The notes under the pieces were generated by a model that made no database searches, was not told the DNA's origin, and saw nothing but the letters and a program-made list of their open reading frames with translations. Source: CAZNLH01 sp964573995 (lineage in GTDB: Bacteria > Gemmatimonadota > CAZMKB01 > CAZNLH01). Taken from it: a stretch of DNA of 64,000 bases. Position 1 is the first letter of the stretch, and the number at the start of each line of letters is the position of its first letter. Below are positions 1 through 8,621 of this stretch, one piece after another. The stretch is taken from positions 1 to 64,000 of the forward strand of contig CAZNLH010000008.1 in NCBI GenBank assembly GCA_964573995.1. The letters are read 5' to 3'. The translations under genes and the position numbers were made by a program.

Positions 1-21
1 ATGATACATTGCAACTGGTGG

Positions 22-50
22 ATTATACCATATCAGGCACTATTTGTCAA
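22..50 (-). promoter_or_regulatory. Consensus sigma70-type promoter reading out of the window
   Basis: On the minus strand TTGACA (45-50) and TATAAT (22-27) are both perfect and separated by 17 bp. A TGG just upstream of the -10 box adds an extended -10 element. Transcription would start near position 15 and leave the window leftwards, so the gene it serves is not visible. Confidence 0.75.
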
Positions 51-200
51 CAATCGAATCGACGTTGTGTCAAGTCAATTTTCATGATTGAGCCGTATGG
101 TATCAATTGCTTTAATAGTCAGTCGATATTCATTGCGAACGGCAGGCCTGGGGAGGTCGACTCATGAGTCAAGGAAGGATGGCCACGTGCGTCGAGGCAT

Positions 201-1739
201 TTACCGCAGGTTCCCATATGCCGGCTGGGCTGGTCTCCAGCCTCCATACGCCCCGATATCACTGCGAGTCGTCCCCAGGCCCCAGGTACAGTCGAGCAAG
301 GTATCCGCCAGGGCCGGAGTTCCAGCGTCGATACAAGGGGAGTCTTGAACGTAGCCGCATCCAACGGTCTTCAGGTGAAAATCACCCGAGGCGCGGTCAC
401 GGAACACGGGATCGACATCAATCAAACCGTCACCCCAGTCGATAGTACTCCCTTCTACCACAACTACCGAATCGAGGCCCCCCTCAACGTCGGAATAGTC
501 TATGGCGAGGGTCGATGGATAGTCTACCTTTCCAACGTATATCTCGGGACCTACGGGCGCATGATTGTCCCAGAATATCGTGTTGATAACCGCTCCCCAT
601 ACCTTTATGCTGCAAAGCAGACCGCCTGCATGGTGCGACGCCTTGTTGCCCACGATGGTATTGTTCTCGATAATGGGCGTAGAGAGACGATTGACCATAA
701 CGCCGGCACCCTCAGGGGCTTCATTGTCGGCAACCAGATTTCCCTTGATGTCCGAGCAGGAGAACTGGCACAGGATCCCTCCACCTCCTCCATAACCCAA
801 GTCTATTCCGTCCCCCGAGTCTGTTTCCACCCCTCTACTGGCACCATTACCAAGACCTGGTTCCACTTCGACCGCCCTGTTGTCCGTGACCACGTTTCGC
901 ACTATCGAGGGAGACGCCTCGTAGCAAGTGATTCCTCCACCGTAACTGGAGCCGTTGACTCCCAAGCTGAGCGCCGAGTTCCCCGAGACCAGGTTGTCTG
1001 ATATGAGAGCGGAAGACCCGAAGAAGCATGCGATGCCGCCCCCCTTGGCGTAACCCTCACCAACTACCGAGTTGTCTCGGATGGTGTTACCGGAGATGAT
1101 AGAGGAATCGTTGCTCGAGCACGCAATACCCCCACCATGTGAAAGGATCCCGAGTTCCAGGCGACCGGCTGAATTGCCGGTGATGGTGTTGTTGGTTATG
1201 ATCGAGCGGGTAGAGAGGCAACTGATCCCGCCACCCAGGCTGTCTGCTGAATTGGCGGATATTATATTGTGGCGTATTTTCGGTGAAGAGGAAACGCCGC
1301 AGGAGATGCCTCCACCACCCAGGGTGACGTGATTATCCGTGATCGTATTGTACCTGATCGTCGGGGACGAAGTGCAACGGATCCCTCCACCCCATTCTCC
1401 AGTTCCTCCCCTGATAGTCAATCCTGCAAGGACTGACATCGAATCCTCGCCGGTCTGGAAGGTAAAAACACTGCCCGCTGAATCCGCGTTGACAACGGTC
1501 GATGCAACGGTTGCTGAATCCTCTGGATCAGTTCCCATTACGGTAACAGCCTTACCGAGGAAGTCGATGTCATGTTCATGGTATGTGCCGGGATCAACCA
1601 GGACAGTATCACCATCCACCGCACCGGTGATACCGCCCTGAATAGTGGAGGAATCCCCCGGTATATGTATCACTCTGGCCTGAAGGAATGGAATCTGGTG
1701 TAATAACAGGAGGACAAAGACAGATAAAAGGCCGCGCAT
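201..1739 (-). CDS. Secreted right-handed parallel beta-helix protein
   Basis: The 512-residue product starts with a signal peptide (MRGLLSVFVLLLL) and continues with the DUF1565-like entry motif 'DGDTVLVDPGTY'. About ten beta-helix rungs follow, each built on 'N.I..N.a...GGGI.C'. The end, 'DSPCIDAGT' then 'DIGAYGG', is typical of exported beta-helix proteins in uncultured FCB-type bacteria. An in-frame start 32 codons upstream exists, but the chosen ATG has GGGAG eight bases before it and places the signal peptide at the N-terminus. Such proteins are usually surface or secreted polysaccharide-binding or adhesin-like proteins. No catalytic residues can be assigned, so no substrate is named. 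No partner gene is adjacent. Confidence 0.8.
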   Translation of the reverse strand: MRGLLSVFVLLLLHQIPFLQARVIHIPGDSSTIQGGITGAVDGDTVLVDPGTYHEHDIDFLGKAVTVMGTDPEDSATVASTVVNADSAGSVFTFQTGEDSMSVLAGLTIRGGTGEWGGGIRCTSSPTIRYNTITDNHVTLGGGGISCGVSSSPKIRHNIISANSADSLGGGISCLSTRSIITNNTITGNSAGRLELGILSHGGGIACSSNDSSIISGNTIRDNSVVGEGYAKGGGIACFFGSSALISDNLVSGNSALSLGVNGSSYGGGITCYEASPSIVRNVVTDNRAVEVEPGLGNGASRGVETDSGDGIDLGYGGGGGILCQFSCSDIKGNLVADNEAPEGAGVMVNRLSTPIIENNTIVGNKASHHAGGLLCSIKVWGAVINTIFWDNHAPVGPEIYVGKVDYPSTLAIDYSDVEGGLDSVVVVEGSTIDWGDGLIDVDPVFRDRASGDFHLKTVGCGYVQDSPCIDAGTPALADTLLDCTWGLGTTRSDIGAYGGWRPAQPAYGNLR

Positions 1740-1892
1740 AAAAAATCTCCCGTGCCCAAACTCGATCCCAGGCGCAAAGCGCTTGTGCATAACTGAACCG
1801 GGGAGGAGACCTGCACCCGGCTGGACCGTCTTCATGATATTCGAAAAGCAACCCTGAGATCGATACCACTATAGTATCAAAGGAAGAAAAGA

Positions 1893-1967
1893 TCAAGTGG
1901 GCGATATGAATCGCTCGATGATCTCCTTTACCTGATCGTCTGTGAACCTCTTGTGTAGTTGCGCCAT
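1893..1967 (-). pseudogene. Transposase/integrase N-terminal remnant (ISNCY-like)
   Basis: A 24-codon frame preceded by a strong ribosome site (AAGGAGGAGG) reads MAQLHKRFTDDQVKEIIERF and stops four codons later. 'LHKRFTD.QVKE.IERY' is the recognisable beginning of a family of HTH-plus-integrase-core transposases, which are normally several hundred residues long. Here homology ends at 'IERF' and nothing of the rest is present in any frame. A TATAAT-like -10 (1997-2002, minus) and a pair of AT-rich direct repeats lie just upstream. I read this as the decayed end of an insertion sequence. Family recognition is from memory, not a search. Confidence 0.65.
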
Positions 1968-2010
1968 AATTCAGCCTCCTCCTTTCTAAGACCTAAATTA
2001 TAGCCGAGTT

Positions 2011-2061
2011 CACTTTTAAATTTTAAATCCATCAAAAACGGCTCACTCTTAATTCTTAAAT
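2011..2061. repeat. Pair of 18-bp imperfect direct repeats (possible IS end)
   Basis: CACTTTTAAATTTTAAAT at 2011-2028 recurs as CACTCTTAATTCTTAAAT at 2044-2061 (15 of 18 identical), 33 bp apart start to start. They sit in an AT-rich tract directly upstream of the transposase remnant and may be transposase-binding repeats of the eroded element. The rest of the 357-base intergenic stretch (1968-2324) holds only a promoter. Confidence 0.4.
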
Positions 2062-2081
2062 GACAAACGATTCAATGCCGG

Positions 2082-2110
2082 TTGACTCTCATGGGCAAAC
2101 ATGGTATAAT
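2082..2110 (+). promoter_or_regulatory. Promoter of the carbamoyltransferase cluster
   Basis: TTGACT (2082-2087), a 17-bp spacer ending in TGG, and TATAAT (2105-2110). It is the only strong plus-strand promoter before the genes at 2325-4571. Confidence 0.7.
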
Positions 2111-2324
2111 TATTGCTACTTTACAGGCCTGGAAATCCACGATAGGGGCACTGATAATGGTGCGACCCGTGCTTCACATAATAAATGACAGTAATGACCG
2201 TTCCATGGACTGTTAAGGGAATCATAGACACAAGGGATACAGAAGAGACTTTTCTCGACCCCCAAGGTTGTTCGTCTCGGAGGTCGTACTTTTTTCACCA
2301 ACAACACCTTAGTGAAAGAAGACG

Positions 2325-2567
2325 ATGATTGCCTTCCTTAAAAGGTTGCTGGAGAAGTGGAAAGGCGTTGCGACAAAGATCGCAATGGTCCAAACGACTA
2401 TCATCCTTTTCATAATCTACTTCGCCTTCTTCAGCATCATATCTCTCCTTGCGTTTATCGCGCGACAGGATCTTCTGGACAAGCGACTGGTACCTGAGAG
2501 GTCATACTGGAAGAAGAAAGAACGACCGGGCCTTCACCCTGATGAACAGTACAAACACCAGTTCTGA
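2325..2567 (+). CDS. Small single-span membrane protein, carbamoyltransferase-linked
   Basis: An 80-residue product with a basic amphipathic N-terminus (MIAFLKRLLEKWKG), one hydrophobic span at about residues 22-46, and a charged cytoplasmic tail with 'YWKKKE'. It lies 58 bases before the likely start of the carbamoyltransferase and shares its promoter. Together with the DUF5989 protein on the other side it forms a small-membrane-protein/carbamoyltransferase/small-membrane-protein arrangement. I do not recognise a named family. The position suggests it helps hold the enzyme at the membrane, which is inference. Confidence 0.65.
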   Translation: MIAFLKRLLEKWKGVATKIAMVQTTIILFIIYFAFFSIISLLAFIARQDLLDKRLVPERSYWKKKERPGLHPDEQYKHQF

Positions 2568-2625
2568 TGAGGGGACACTACTCTGCAATGAAGTACATTG
2601 CAAATCAGATATCAAAGGCGGCAGG

Positions 2626-4362
2626 ATGAACATTCTCGGTATTTCCTGTTTCTATCACGACTCTGCTGGATGCCTGCTCCGTGATGGAGAGGTGATTGCG
2701 GCGGCCTCCGAAGAACGCTTCACGAGGAAAAAACATGACCACGACTTTCCGGTGAATGCCATCGACTATTGTCTTCGAGAGGGGGGCGTTACACCCGCCC
2801 AACTCGATTATATAGGCTTCTACGACAAACCCTTCTTGAAGTTCGAGAGGATCCTCTATACATATATCGCCACATTCCCCCGATCATTCCCTTCATTCAT
2901 CAAGGCTATCCCCCTGTGGTTGAAGCAGAAACTGTGGATCCCTCACCTGATCCGAAAGCACCTGGACTATAACGGCGAAATCTTCTTTATCGAACATCAC
3001 ATGTCCCACGCGGCAAGTTCCTTTCTCGTCTCCCCATTCAAGGAAGCGGCGATCCTCACGATCGACGGTGTAGGAGAGTGGGCGACTGCCGCGCACGGAA
3101 TAGGTCGAAACAACGATATAGAGATCATGGAAGAGATACGCTTCCCGCATTCTCTCGGCTTGCTTTATAGTGCATTCACCTACTACCTGGGCTTCAAGGT
3201 AAACAGTGCGGAGTACAAGGTCATGGGCCTTGCACCTTACGGTGATCCACGCTACATGAAAGAGATAGAGGAATTGATCTCCGTGGCGGAAGATGGGAGT
3301 TTCCGGATCAACATGAAATACTTTGCCTATGACTACGGATTGACGATGACGAACAAGCGATTCGACGAACTCTTCGGGGGGCCGCCGAGGAAGCGGGGAG
3401 AGAAACTCGAACAGCGCCACATGGACATCGCCGCCAGCGTTCAGCGGATCACCGAAGAGGTCGTCCTCAAGATGGCCAACCACCTCCACGATGAGACCGG
3501 CATGGATAACCTGTGCATGGCCGGGGGTGTCGCGCTGAACTGCGTGGCCAACGGACGCGTCATCCGCGAGACTCCATTCAAGGACCTGTTCATCCAACCC
3601 GCCGCCGGAGATGCGGGCGGGGCGGTAGGAGTCGCGGCTTACATTTACAACCACATAAATGGAAATTCCAGGAACTTCGTGTGGAAGCATGCGTATCTCG
3701 GCCCTTCGTTCTCATCGGATGAGGTCAGGCGATATCTCGATGAAATCGGCGCACCATCACGGGAATTGGGCAGGGTGGAATTGCTCGAGACGGTAGCCCG
3801 GTTGATCGACGAGCAACACGTGATCGGGTGGTTCCAGGGGAGGATGGAATTCGGGCCCAGGGCCCTTGGGAACCGCAGCATCATAGCGGACGCCAGGAAC
3901 CCGGAGAACAAGGACATAGTAAACTTGAAAATCAAGTTCAGGGAGAGTTTCCGGCCATTCGCTCCGACCATCCTCGAAGAGAATTGCCGGGATTACTTCG
4001 AGTTGGACCGCCCGAGTCCTTACATGCTTCTCGTGGCCCAGGTCAGGGAGGACAACCGGACCATACCTTCCGTCACGCACGTCGACGGCTCCGCCCGGAT
4101 CCAGACAGTCAACCGGACCGACAACCCGCTGTACTACGACCTGATCAAGACCTTCTACAAGCGAACCGGGTGCCCGGTGATCATCAACACCTCGTTCAAC
4201 GTCAGGGGCGAACCGATCGTCTGCACCCCCCAGGATGCCTTCGCCTGTTTCATGAGGACGAACATGGATTACCTGGTCATGGAGAATTTCCTGCTCGACA
4301 AGAAAGAGATGGGCGAAGTGGCCGAGAGGTACGATTTCTCACGAGAATTCGAACCCGATTGA
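2626..4362 (+). CDS. NodU/CmcH-family carbamoyltransferase
   Basis: A 578-residue enzyme expected to make carbamoyl adenylate from carbamoyl phosphate and ATP and move the carbamoyl group to a hydroxyl of a sugar or antibiotic-like acceptor. The N-terminal Kae1-like domain opens with 'GISCFYHDSA', has the metal motif 'EHHMSHAASS' near residue 125 and 'AGGVALNCVANGRV' near 300. The C-terminal YrdC-like half has 'FGPRALGNRSI' near 410. The start used here (AAAGGCGG upstream, MNILGISC) matches the family. A longer reading from 2449 would add 59 unrelated residues overlapping the preceding gene. No glycosyltransferase or polyketide genes are nearby, so the acceptor is unknown. Confidence 0.9.
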   Translation: MNILGISCFYHDSAGCLLRDGEVIAAASEERFTRKKHDHDFPVNAIDYCLREGGVTPAQLDYIGFYDKPFLKFERILYTYIATFPRSFPSFIKAIPLWLKQKLWIPHLIRKHLDYNGEIFFIEHHMSHAASSFLVSPFKEAAILTIDGVGEWATAAHGIGRNNDIEIMEEIRFPHSLGLLYSAFTYYLGFKVNSAEYKVMGLAPYGDPRYMKEIEELISVAEDGSFRINMKYFAYDYGLTMTNKRFDELFGGPPRKRGEKLEQRHMDIAASVQRITEEVVLKMANHLHDETGMDNLCMAGGVALNCVANGRVIRETPFKDLFIQPAAGDAGGAVGVAAYIYNHINGNSRNFVWKHAYLGPSFSSDEVRRYLDEIGAPSRELGRVELLETVARLIDEQHVIGWFQGRMEFGPRALGNRSIIADARNPENKDIVNLKIKFRESFRPFAPTILEENCRDYFELDRPSPYMLLVAQVREDNRTIPSVTHVDGSARIQTVNRTDNPLYYDLIKTFYKRTGCPVIINTSFNVRGEPIVCTPQDAFACFMRTNMDYLVMENFLLDKKEMGEVAERYDFSREFEPD

Positions 4363-4391
4363 CCGTTGAAACCTAATTACGCAGAGGAATT

Positions 4392-4571
4392 ATGGATAGC
4401 CTGAAGAGATTCGCGGAAAAGTTCTCGATATTCAGCGAGATCTGGTACTTCATGAAATATCGGAAGAAGTGGTGGCTTGGTCCAATCTTCATCATCCTGC
4501 TACTGCTCAGTATCCTGATCATACTGACCGAGGGATCGGCCCTGGCGCCCTTTATCTATACGATCTTCTGA
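4392..4571 (+). CDS. DUF5989 small membrane protein
   Basis: A 59-residue frame begins 29 bases after the carbamoyltransferase stop with GAGGAA upstream. The N-terminal half is amphipathic and basic (MDSLKRFAEKF...YRKKWW). The C-terminal half is a single membrane span (IFIILLLLSILIIL) ending in 'EGSALAPFIYTIF'. The 'RKKWWL.PI' and 'GSALAPFIYT.F' signatures are those of DUF5989, which in many genomes sits next to NodU-type carbamoyltransferases. Its role is unknown. Co-transcription with the enzyme is the main clue. Confidence 0.8.
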   Translation: MDSLKRFAEKFSIFSEIWYFMKYRKKWWLGPIFIILLLLSILIILTEGSALAPFIYTIF

Positions 4572-4644
4572 TTGTCTGATCAACCGATCCGGGAATACCT
4601 GGTGAAGGTATCGGCCGGCATTATAAGCAGCGGCATCGCACCGA

Positions 4645-5076
4645 CTATTCTTTCACGTGGATCACTTCGAAGGGGATGTCCTCCTGGTCGATGACATCCT
4701 CCATCTGTTTCTCCGCAATAATCACGCTCACGTCCCGCTTCTTGGCTATATCGAGTATCTTCCTGATCGAGGGACTCTCCAGGACAAACGTCTCGGTCTC
4801 GATCCCCTTCTTTTTCGCCCGGATCTCGAGTTCCTTCAACCGCCGGTCGATATGATCCTGCCGCTCCCTCGATATGTCCTTCTCCAGCCGGTCAACCACC
4901 TCCTTCCCCATGAACCCGCGCTCGCCTGTCATCGAGGCCACCCTGCGGGGAACTCGCCGGCTCTTCACATCCACCATGAGCAGCCTTGACTTCTCACGGC
5001 CGGCCGTTTCAATCGCGCAGTCCGCGAGTCTCTTGGAGATCGTCACCGAGGAGAAAATTACCATCACGCATCGCAT
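4645..5076 (-). CDS. Universal-stress-like alpha/beta protein
   Basis: A 143-residue soluble protein. A hydrophobic first strand (MRCVMVIFSS), an alpha/beta pattern and the ending 'RDVSVIIAEKQMED...IPFEVIHVKE' resemble the UspA/adenine-nucleotide-hydrolase-like fold. The family's ATP-binding G-2X-G-9X-G(S/T) loop is absent, so it would be a non-ATP-binding type. The middle (residues about 45-100) is rich in charged residues. It follows the SLC13 symporter on the same strand, separated by 350 bases containing a palindromic repeat. The ATG at 5076 is preferred to a TTG one codon earlier. The family call is tentative. Confidence 0.5.
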   Translation of the reverse strand: MRCVMVIFSSVTISKRLADCAIETAGREKSRLLMVDVKSRRVPRRVASMTGERGFMGKEVVDRLEKDISRERQDHIDRRLKELEIRAKKKGIETETFVLESPSIRKILDIAKKRDVSVIIAEKQMEDVIDQEDIPFEVIHVKE

Positions 5077-5190
5077 CAAACCGACTCCACTGAAACGGAA
5101 CGTTCAAGCCAAACATGACCGGCGACTGAACTGATCGCCAATCAATTCCACCTCCGGCGGGGCAAAGGTCCTGTCCGTCCTACGGGTTCC

Positions 5191-5260
5191 AGTGTCTCGC
5201 TGCCAAGTTCCGTGTTCGGTTTCCGCCCAGGGGCGAGACACTTCCATGGGGGCGTCCCGC
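5191..5260. repeat. Dispersed palindromic repeat, copy 1
   Basis: AGTGTCTCGC (5191-5200) and GCGAGACACT (5233-5242) form a perfect 10-bp inverted repeat with a loop of about 32 bases, followed by 'CATGGGGGCGTCCC'. A second copy of the same unit, with scattered substitutions, lies at 35587-35656. Both copies are intergenic and lie between minus-strand genes. Confidence 0.75.
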
Positions 5261-5428
5261 GCCCCCCTGATTCCCCCCGCGGAGTGCTCAGTCCCCCATT
5301 TCGCCCGAGTAACGGGAACTTATTCAACTGAGCACCCGATTCCAGGCGACCGCATCGCTACATCCGGGATGCGCTGCCACTATAAGATCGATCAATACAC
5401 CTAACAATAACACCTTGATGGCCCATCT

Positions 5429-6841
5429 TCAAGTCAGGTGAAACCCGACCAGGGGCCAGTATACCGCCGCCAGAATTATGAAGAGTATCCATGATACGAT
5501 GTTGAGGATCACGGCCGGGAACAGGATATCCCGGATCTCGTAATAGCCGCTCGAATACGCGATCGCGTTCGGGGGAGTGCCCATCGGAAGGGCGAAGGCC
5601 AGGCCGGAGGGGATCGCTACCGTCAAGACGGTGGCAATCGGGTTTATGTGATAGAGTTCCCCTACTTCAAAGAGGATCGGCAGAAGGATCGAGACACAGG
5701 CTGCGTTGCTGATCCCCTCTGTCAGGAGCTTGGCTATCAGGGAGGCTACTACGAGAAAGAGAATCGGCGAAAGGGTAATATTGCTCAGCACCAGATCGGA
5801 GATCCAGTTCGCCGCGTGTGTCTTCACCAGGGCGGAACCGATGGAAATCGCCCCCCCGTACATAAGGATGACCCCCCAGTTCACGTAGGATTCGACATCC
5901 TTCCACTCGATCGTCCGGAAGAGAAAGAGCGATACCGCCGAGAGGAGGGCGATGCTCGCAACACCAAGTTCCCTGCTCAGAAAAATCCACGCAAGGATGG
6001 TGGCTATCATAATGGACGCTACCCGCCACTCTTCAGGTGACATCGACCCTGCCTCCTCGAGTTCTTCAGCCAGGACACGGCGGGCCGGGGCCACGTCGTC
6101 CACATCAATGCGAAACGCGGCAAAGAGTACTCCCGCTGCCAAGATCAGCATGACGATTGTTATCGGGACCGCCGCGACCATCCACTCGTAGAAGGAGATC
6201 GACATGCCATAATACTCGGCGAGGAGACCGATGGCAAGCGGATTCCTGGCACCCCCCAGGAGGGTGGCCACACCACCTATGACCGCACCCCACGCCATGC
6301 TCAGATATAACAGTATCCCGTACCGGCTCTCCCCGGGTTCAAGGTTGAGGCTCGATGCGATCACGGTCACCACGGGGAACATGATCGCTGCTACGGCGTG
6401 GGCCGGCATGATGAACGCCATGAGGGCGCAGGTCACAAGGATACCGACCAGGAGGCGCCGCGGGGACGAATCGAACCGGCTGATGAAGATGATGGAAAGC
6501 CGCCTGCTCAGGCCGGTCTTCAGCATCGCCCCAGCCAGGATGAACGCGCCGAGGATAAAAAACACGGCACTGTTGCCGAAGAGGGAAAAGGCCTCCTCGC
6601 CCCTCATCACCCCGAGGAGCGGGAGGAGGACCATGATCAACAATCCGGTAACGGAGAGGGGAATGGCTGCGGAAACCCACAATATGATTGCCGTAAGGAA
6701 GATCCCGAGGGCCTTGAAACCCTCCCTGGTCAGACCCTCCGGGCATGGCAAGATTGAAGACAGGACAAGGACCAAAAGGGAAGCGCAGATAACAAGGTAA
6801 TAACCGTACCGAGTCAAGAATTCTTTCCGGTGCGTCGCCAT
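5429..6841 (-). CDS. SLC13/DASS-family anion:sodium symporter
   Basis: A 470-residue inner-membrane transporter with about eleven hydrophobic spans. Family features include the early 'GFKALGIFLTAIILWVSAAIPLSVTGL', 'GGVATLLGGARNPLA' near residue 190, and near the end 'IPSGLAFALPMGTPPNAIAYSSG', the second SNT-like helical hairpin. In the first hairpin the usual 'SNT' is replaced by 'GARNP', so the sodium/anion site may be atypical. Expected substrates are dicarboxylates or sulfate; the sequence does not decide between them. It is the first gene of a minus-strand unit that may continue into the stress-type gene. Confidence 0.85.
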   Translation of the reverse strand: MATHRKEFLTRYGYYLVICASLLVLVLSSILPCPEGLTREGFKALGIFLTAIILWVSAAIPLSVTGLLIMVLLPLLGVMRGEEAFSLFGNSAVFFILGAFILAGAMLKTGLSRRLSIIFISRFDSSPRRLLVGILVTCALMAFIMPAHAVAAIMFPVVTVIASSLNLEPGESRYGILLYLSMAWGAVIGGVATLLGGARNPLAIGLLAEYYGMSISFYEWMVAAVPITIVMLILAAGVLFAAFRIDVDDVAPARRVLAEELEEAGSMSPEEWRVASIMIATILAWIFLSRELGVASIALLSAVSLFLFRTIEWKDVESYVNWGVILMYGGAISIGSALVKTHAANWISDLVLSNITLSPILFLVVASLIAKLLTEGISNAACVSILLPILFEVGELYHINPIATVLTVAIPSGLAFALPMGTPPNAIAYSSGYYEIRDILFPAVILNIVSWILFIILAAVYWPLVGFHLT

Positions 6842-6952
6842 AGAATCGATCTCAGTCCCTTGTCCAGGATTTTAACGTAATCGCAACCCGCGCCGTTTTG
6901 CGATGCCAATCTCGTGAAATATAAGGGACTTCGATCCATGAAGGCAAGGCCG

Positions 6953-6980
6953 TTGAGGACAATCTCCCGAGTGCTATAAT
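6953..6980 (+). promoter_or_regulatory. Promoter-like site P1 upstream of the toroid-protein gene
   Basis: TTGAGG (6953-6958), a 16-bp spacer ending in TGC, and TATAAT (6975-6980). A second site follows 42 bases later. The 359-base stretch 6842-7200 holds these two sites and no other gene I can support. Confidence 0.5.
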
Positions 6981-7021
6981 TGTAGGACAAAATATTACAA
7001 GATGTGTCGCAGTATCACTAC

Positions 7022-7051
7022 TTGACCTTTCCTTCCTATCCATGGTATAAT
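7022..7051 (+). promoter_or_regulatory. Promoter P2 upstream of the toroid-protein gene
   Basis: TTGACC (7022-7027), an 18-bp spacer ending in TGG, and TATAAT (7046-7051). The leader to the GTG start at 7201 would be about 145 bases. Confidence 0.65.
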
Positions 7052-7200
7052 GGTGGTTAATTGGCTTGCATTAAAATCCAACTGGAAGGAGGGACCAAGG
7101 TCCAAGCATAGAAACTAAACATATCAATGCCTCGCCTTCGCAAATTGAGTGATTCCTATTCCGTAATCGTAATCAAAAGCATCAAAAACAGGAGGACATC

Positions 7201-8343
7201 GTGAAGGATTCTAATTCCTATTTTCTCACTTTTTTTCTCATTCTCACCTTTTCCTTGCTGGGCCTCAGCCGGCTGAGCGCCGGGGTCCTTGCTGACGGGG
7301 CCAACCGCCTGGTGGACCTCCAGGCGGATATTACCGCGGACAACGCCGGGAACGGGTTGATCGACGACGACCCGGACGACGGCGGGTGGGATTGGTATAT
7401 TCTCCCCACCGATACCGCCCATACCTCCTCTCCCAGCCCAGACAACCTGTACGGTGTGACCGCGAACGGGATACTCGAGGGCTTCATCGCTGAAGGGGGG
7501 ATACGAGCAGCGATCGGCTTGGTTGACACGTATCTCGGCATGGACGCCAACCCGGACGTAAACAAGGGCCCTGACTATGGCTTCCTCGTGCGTCTCTCCG
7601 ACCTGACGGGAGACCCCACTTACCAAGACCTGGCGCGGGACCGGTGGGACACCAAAATGGCGACGTACGGCGGTGCCGACTCACTCGCCATGCTGATCAG
7701 GGACAGCAGGCACGACCAGGGATGGGACGCCCTGATCCCCTGGGACATCGGGCTCTACATCGAATCGGCCATGGAACTGCAGCGAGTCTTTCCAGGCCAG
7801 GGATACTTGAGCGACGCCATCGACATGGCTGACGTCATCTACGAAGACCTCGCGAGCGATTCGGGCTACTTCGACATGAACAACGACTCAACAGACGCCT
7901 ATTATCTCGGGCTCGAGGGGATCGTTGTCTCCTTCGGCCTGACCAACGTTTACACCAGTTATGCCACGGACGCAGGGCGGATCATCCTGGCCAACCAGAA
8001 TCAGGACGGATCGTGGCCGTGGAGCGCGCTGTATCCGGACCCCGACATCCAGACAACCGCGTACGTCGTGATGGCCTTCGGGATGCTGAACCTTCCTTAC
8101 AACGTAGTCAACACAGCCGGCCAGGCAGGTTCCGATTACTTGGTGTCGGTGCAGGGGGCCAACGGCGGATGGGACAACTTTGGGTACGAGTATCCGGAGG
8201 TGGACGGGGAGTGCCTGCGGGCGATCTCCTACTATCCTCCCACATCGAACCTTACCGGTTCGTCACCCCACCGGCTGGCCGGTCAAGGCGAGGTATCAGG
8301 AACGAGGCATTTGGTCCCGATCATCCGGCCCTGGTCCGAGTAA
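7201..8343 (+). CDS. Secreted alpha/alpha-toroid (prenyltransferase/cyclase-fold) protein
   Basis: A 380-residue exported protein beginning at GTG with AGGAGG five bases upstream. A signal peptide (about residues 1-27) precedes a Ca-loop-like 'DNAGNGLIDDD' and repeated helical-pair motifs. Two late segments, 'NQNQDGSWPWSA' and 'VQGANGGWDNFGYEY', are QW-type motifs seen in squalene-cyclase-like and prenyltransferase-fold proteins. The cyclase DxDDTA motif is missing, so it is not a triterpene cyclase. The last 35 residues (after 'YYPPTSNLTGSS') lose the pattern and may reflect a natural tail or a frameshift. Function unknown; a role in surface glycan or peptide binding is possible. Confidence 0.7.
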   Translation: MKDSNSYFLTFFLILTFSLLGLSRLSAGVLADGANRLVDLQADITADNAGNGLIDDDPDDGGWDWYILPTDTAHTSSPSPDNLYGVTANGILEGFIAEGGIRAAIGLVDTYLGMDANPDVNKGPDYGFLVRLSDLTGDPTYQDLARDRWDTKMATYGGADSLAMLIRDSRHDQGWDALIPWDIGLYIESAMELQRVFPGQGYLSDAIDMADVIYEDLASDSGYFDMNNDSTDAYYLGLEGIVVSFGLTNVYTSYATDAGRIILANQNQDGSWPWSALYPDPDIQTTAYVVMAFGMLNLPYNVVNTAGQAGSDYLVSVQGANGGWDNFGYEYPEVDGECLRAISYYPPTSNLTGSSPHRLAGQGEVSGTRHLVPIIRPWSE

Positions 8344-8405
8344 GGGAGCAGTCCGGATCTATTACCCCTGGGGATCTTCCCCCCTGGTCCCCTGAACCCC
8401 CAGCG

Positions 8406-8433
8406 ACCGGGGGCCTTGAAAGAGGCCCCCGGT
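8406..8433. terminator. GC-rich hairpin after the toroid-protein gene
   Basis: ACCGGGGGCC (8406-8415), an 8-base loop and GGCCCCCGGT (8424-8433) form a perfect 10-bp stem 62 bases after the stop codon. No T-tract follows on either strand, so it may be a weak or Rho-assisted terminator. Confidence 0.5.
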
Positions 8434-8513
8434 TCGAACATCGTACCCGCATAATATATTATGATGAACAGGCCGGGCGGTCTCCCCCCCCACAGATCAA
8501 CACGCCACGTCCC

Positions 8514-8542
8514 TTGATCTCTACTCGCCATTCTGCTATAAT
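8514..8542 (+). promoter_or_regulatory. Promoter of the M14 carboxypeptidase gene
   Basis: TTGATC (8514-8519), a 17-bp spacer ending in TGC, and TATAAT (8537-8542), with the ATG 80 bases downstream. Confidence 0.65.
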
Positions 8543-8621
8543 AATAGAAAGGCCCCTCTTGCACGGAGCGGTTCAGCGAGGTGTTCACGCTGGATTTCTA
8601 TAAAACGGCGGGGGAAGAACC

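Noticed and set aside
345..1001. Plus-strand 218-codon open frame
   Set aside because: It is antisense to the beta-helix gene, with no family features; the minus frame has a signal peptide and regular repeats.
7201..8343. Squalene-hopene cyclase
   Set aside because: QW-like motifs are present but the catalytic DxDD motif is missing and the protein is secreted.
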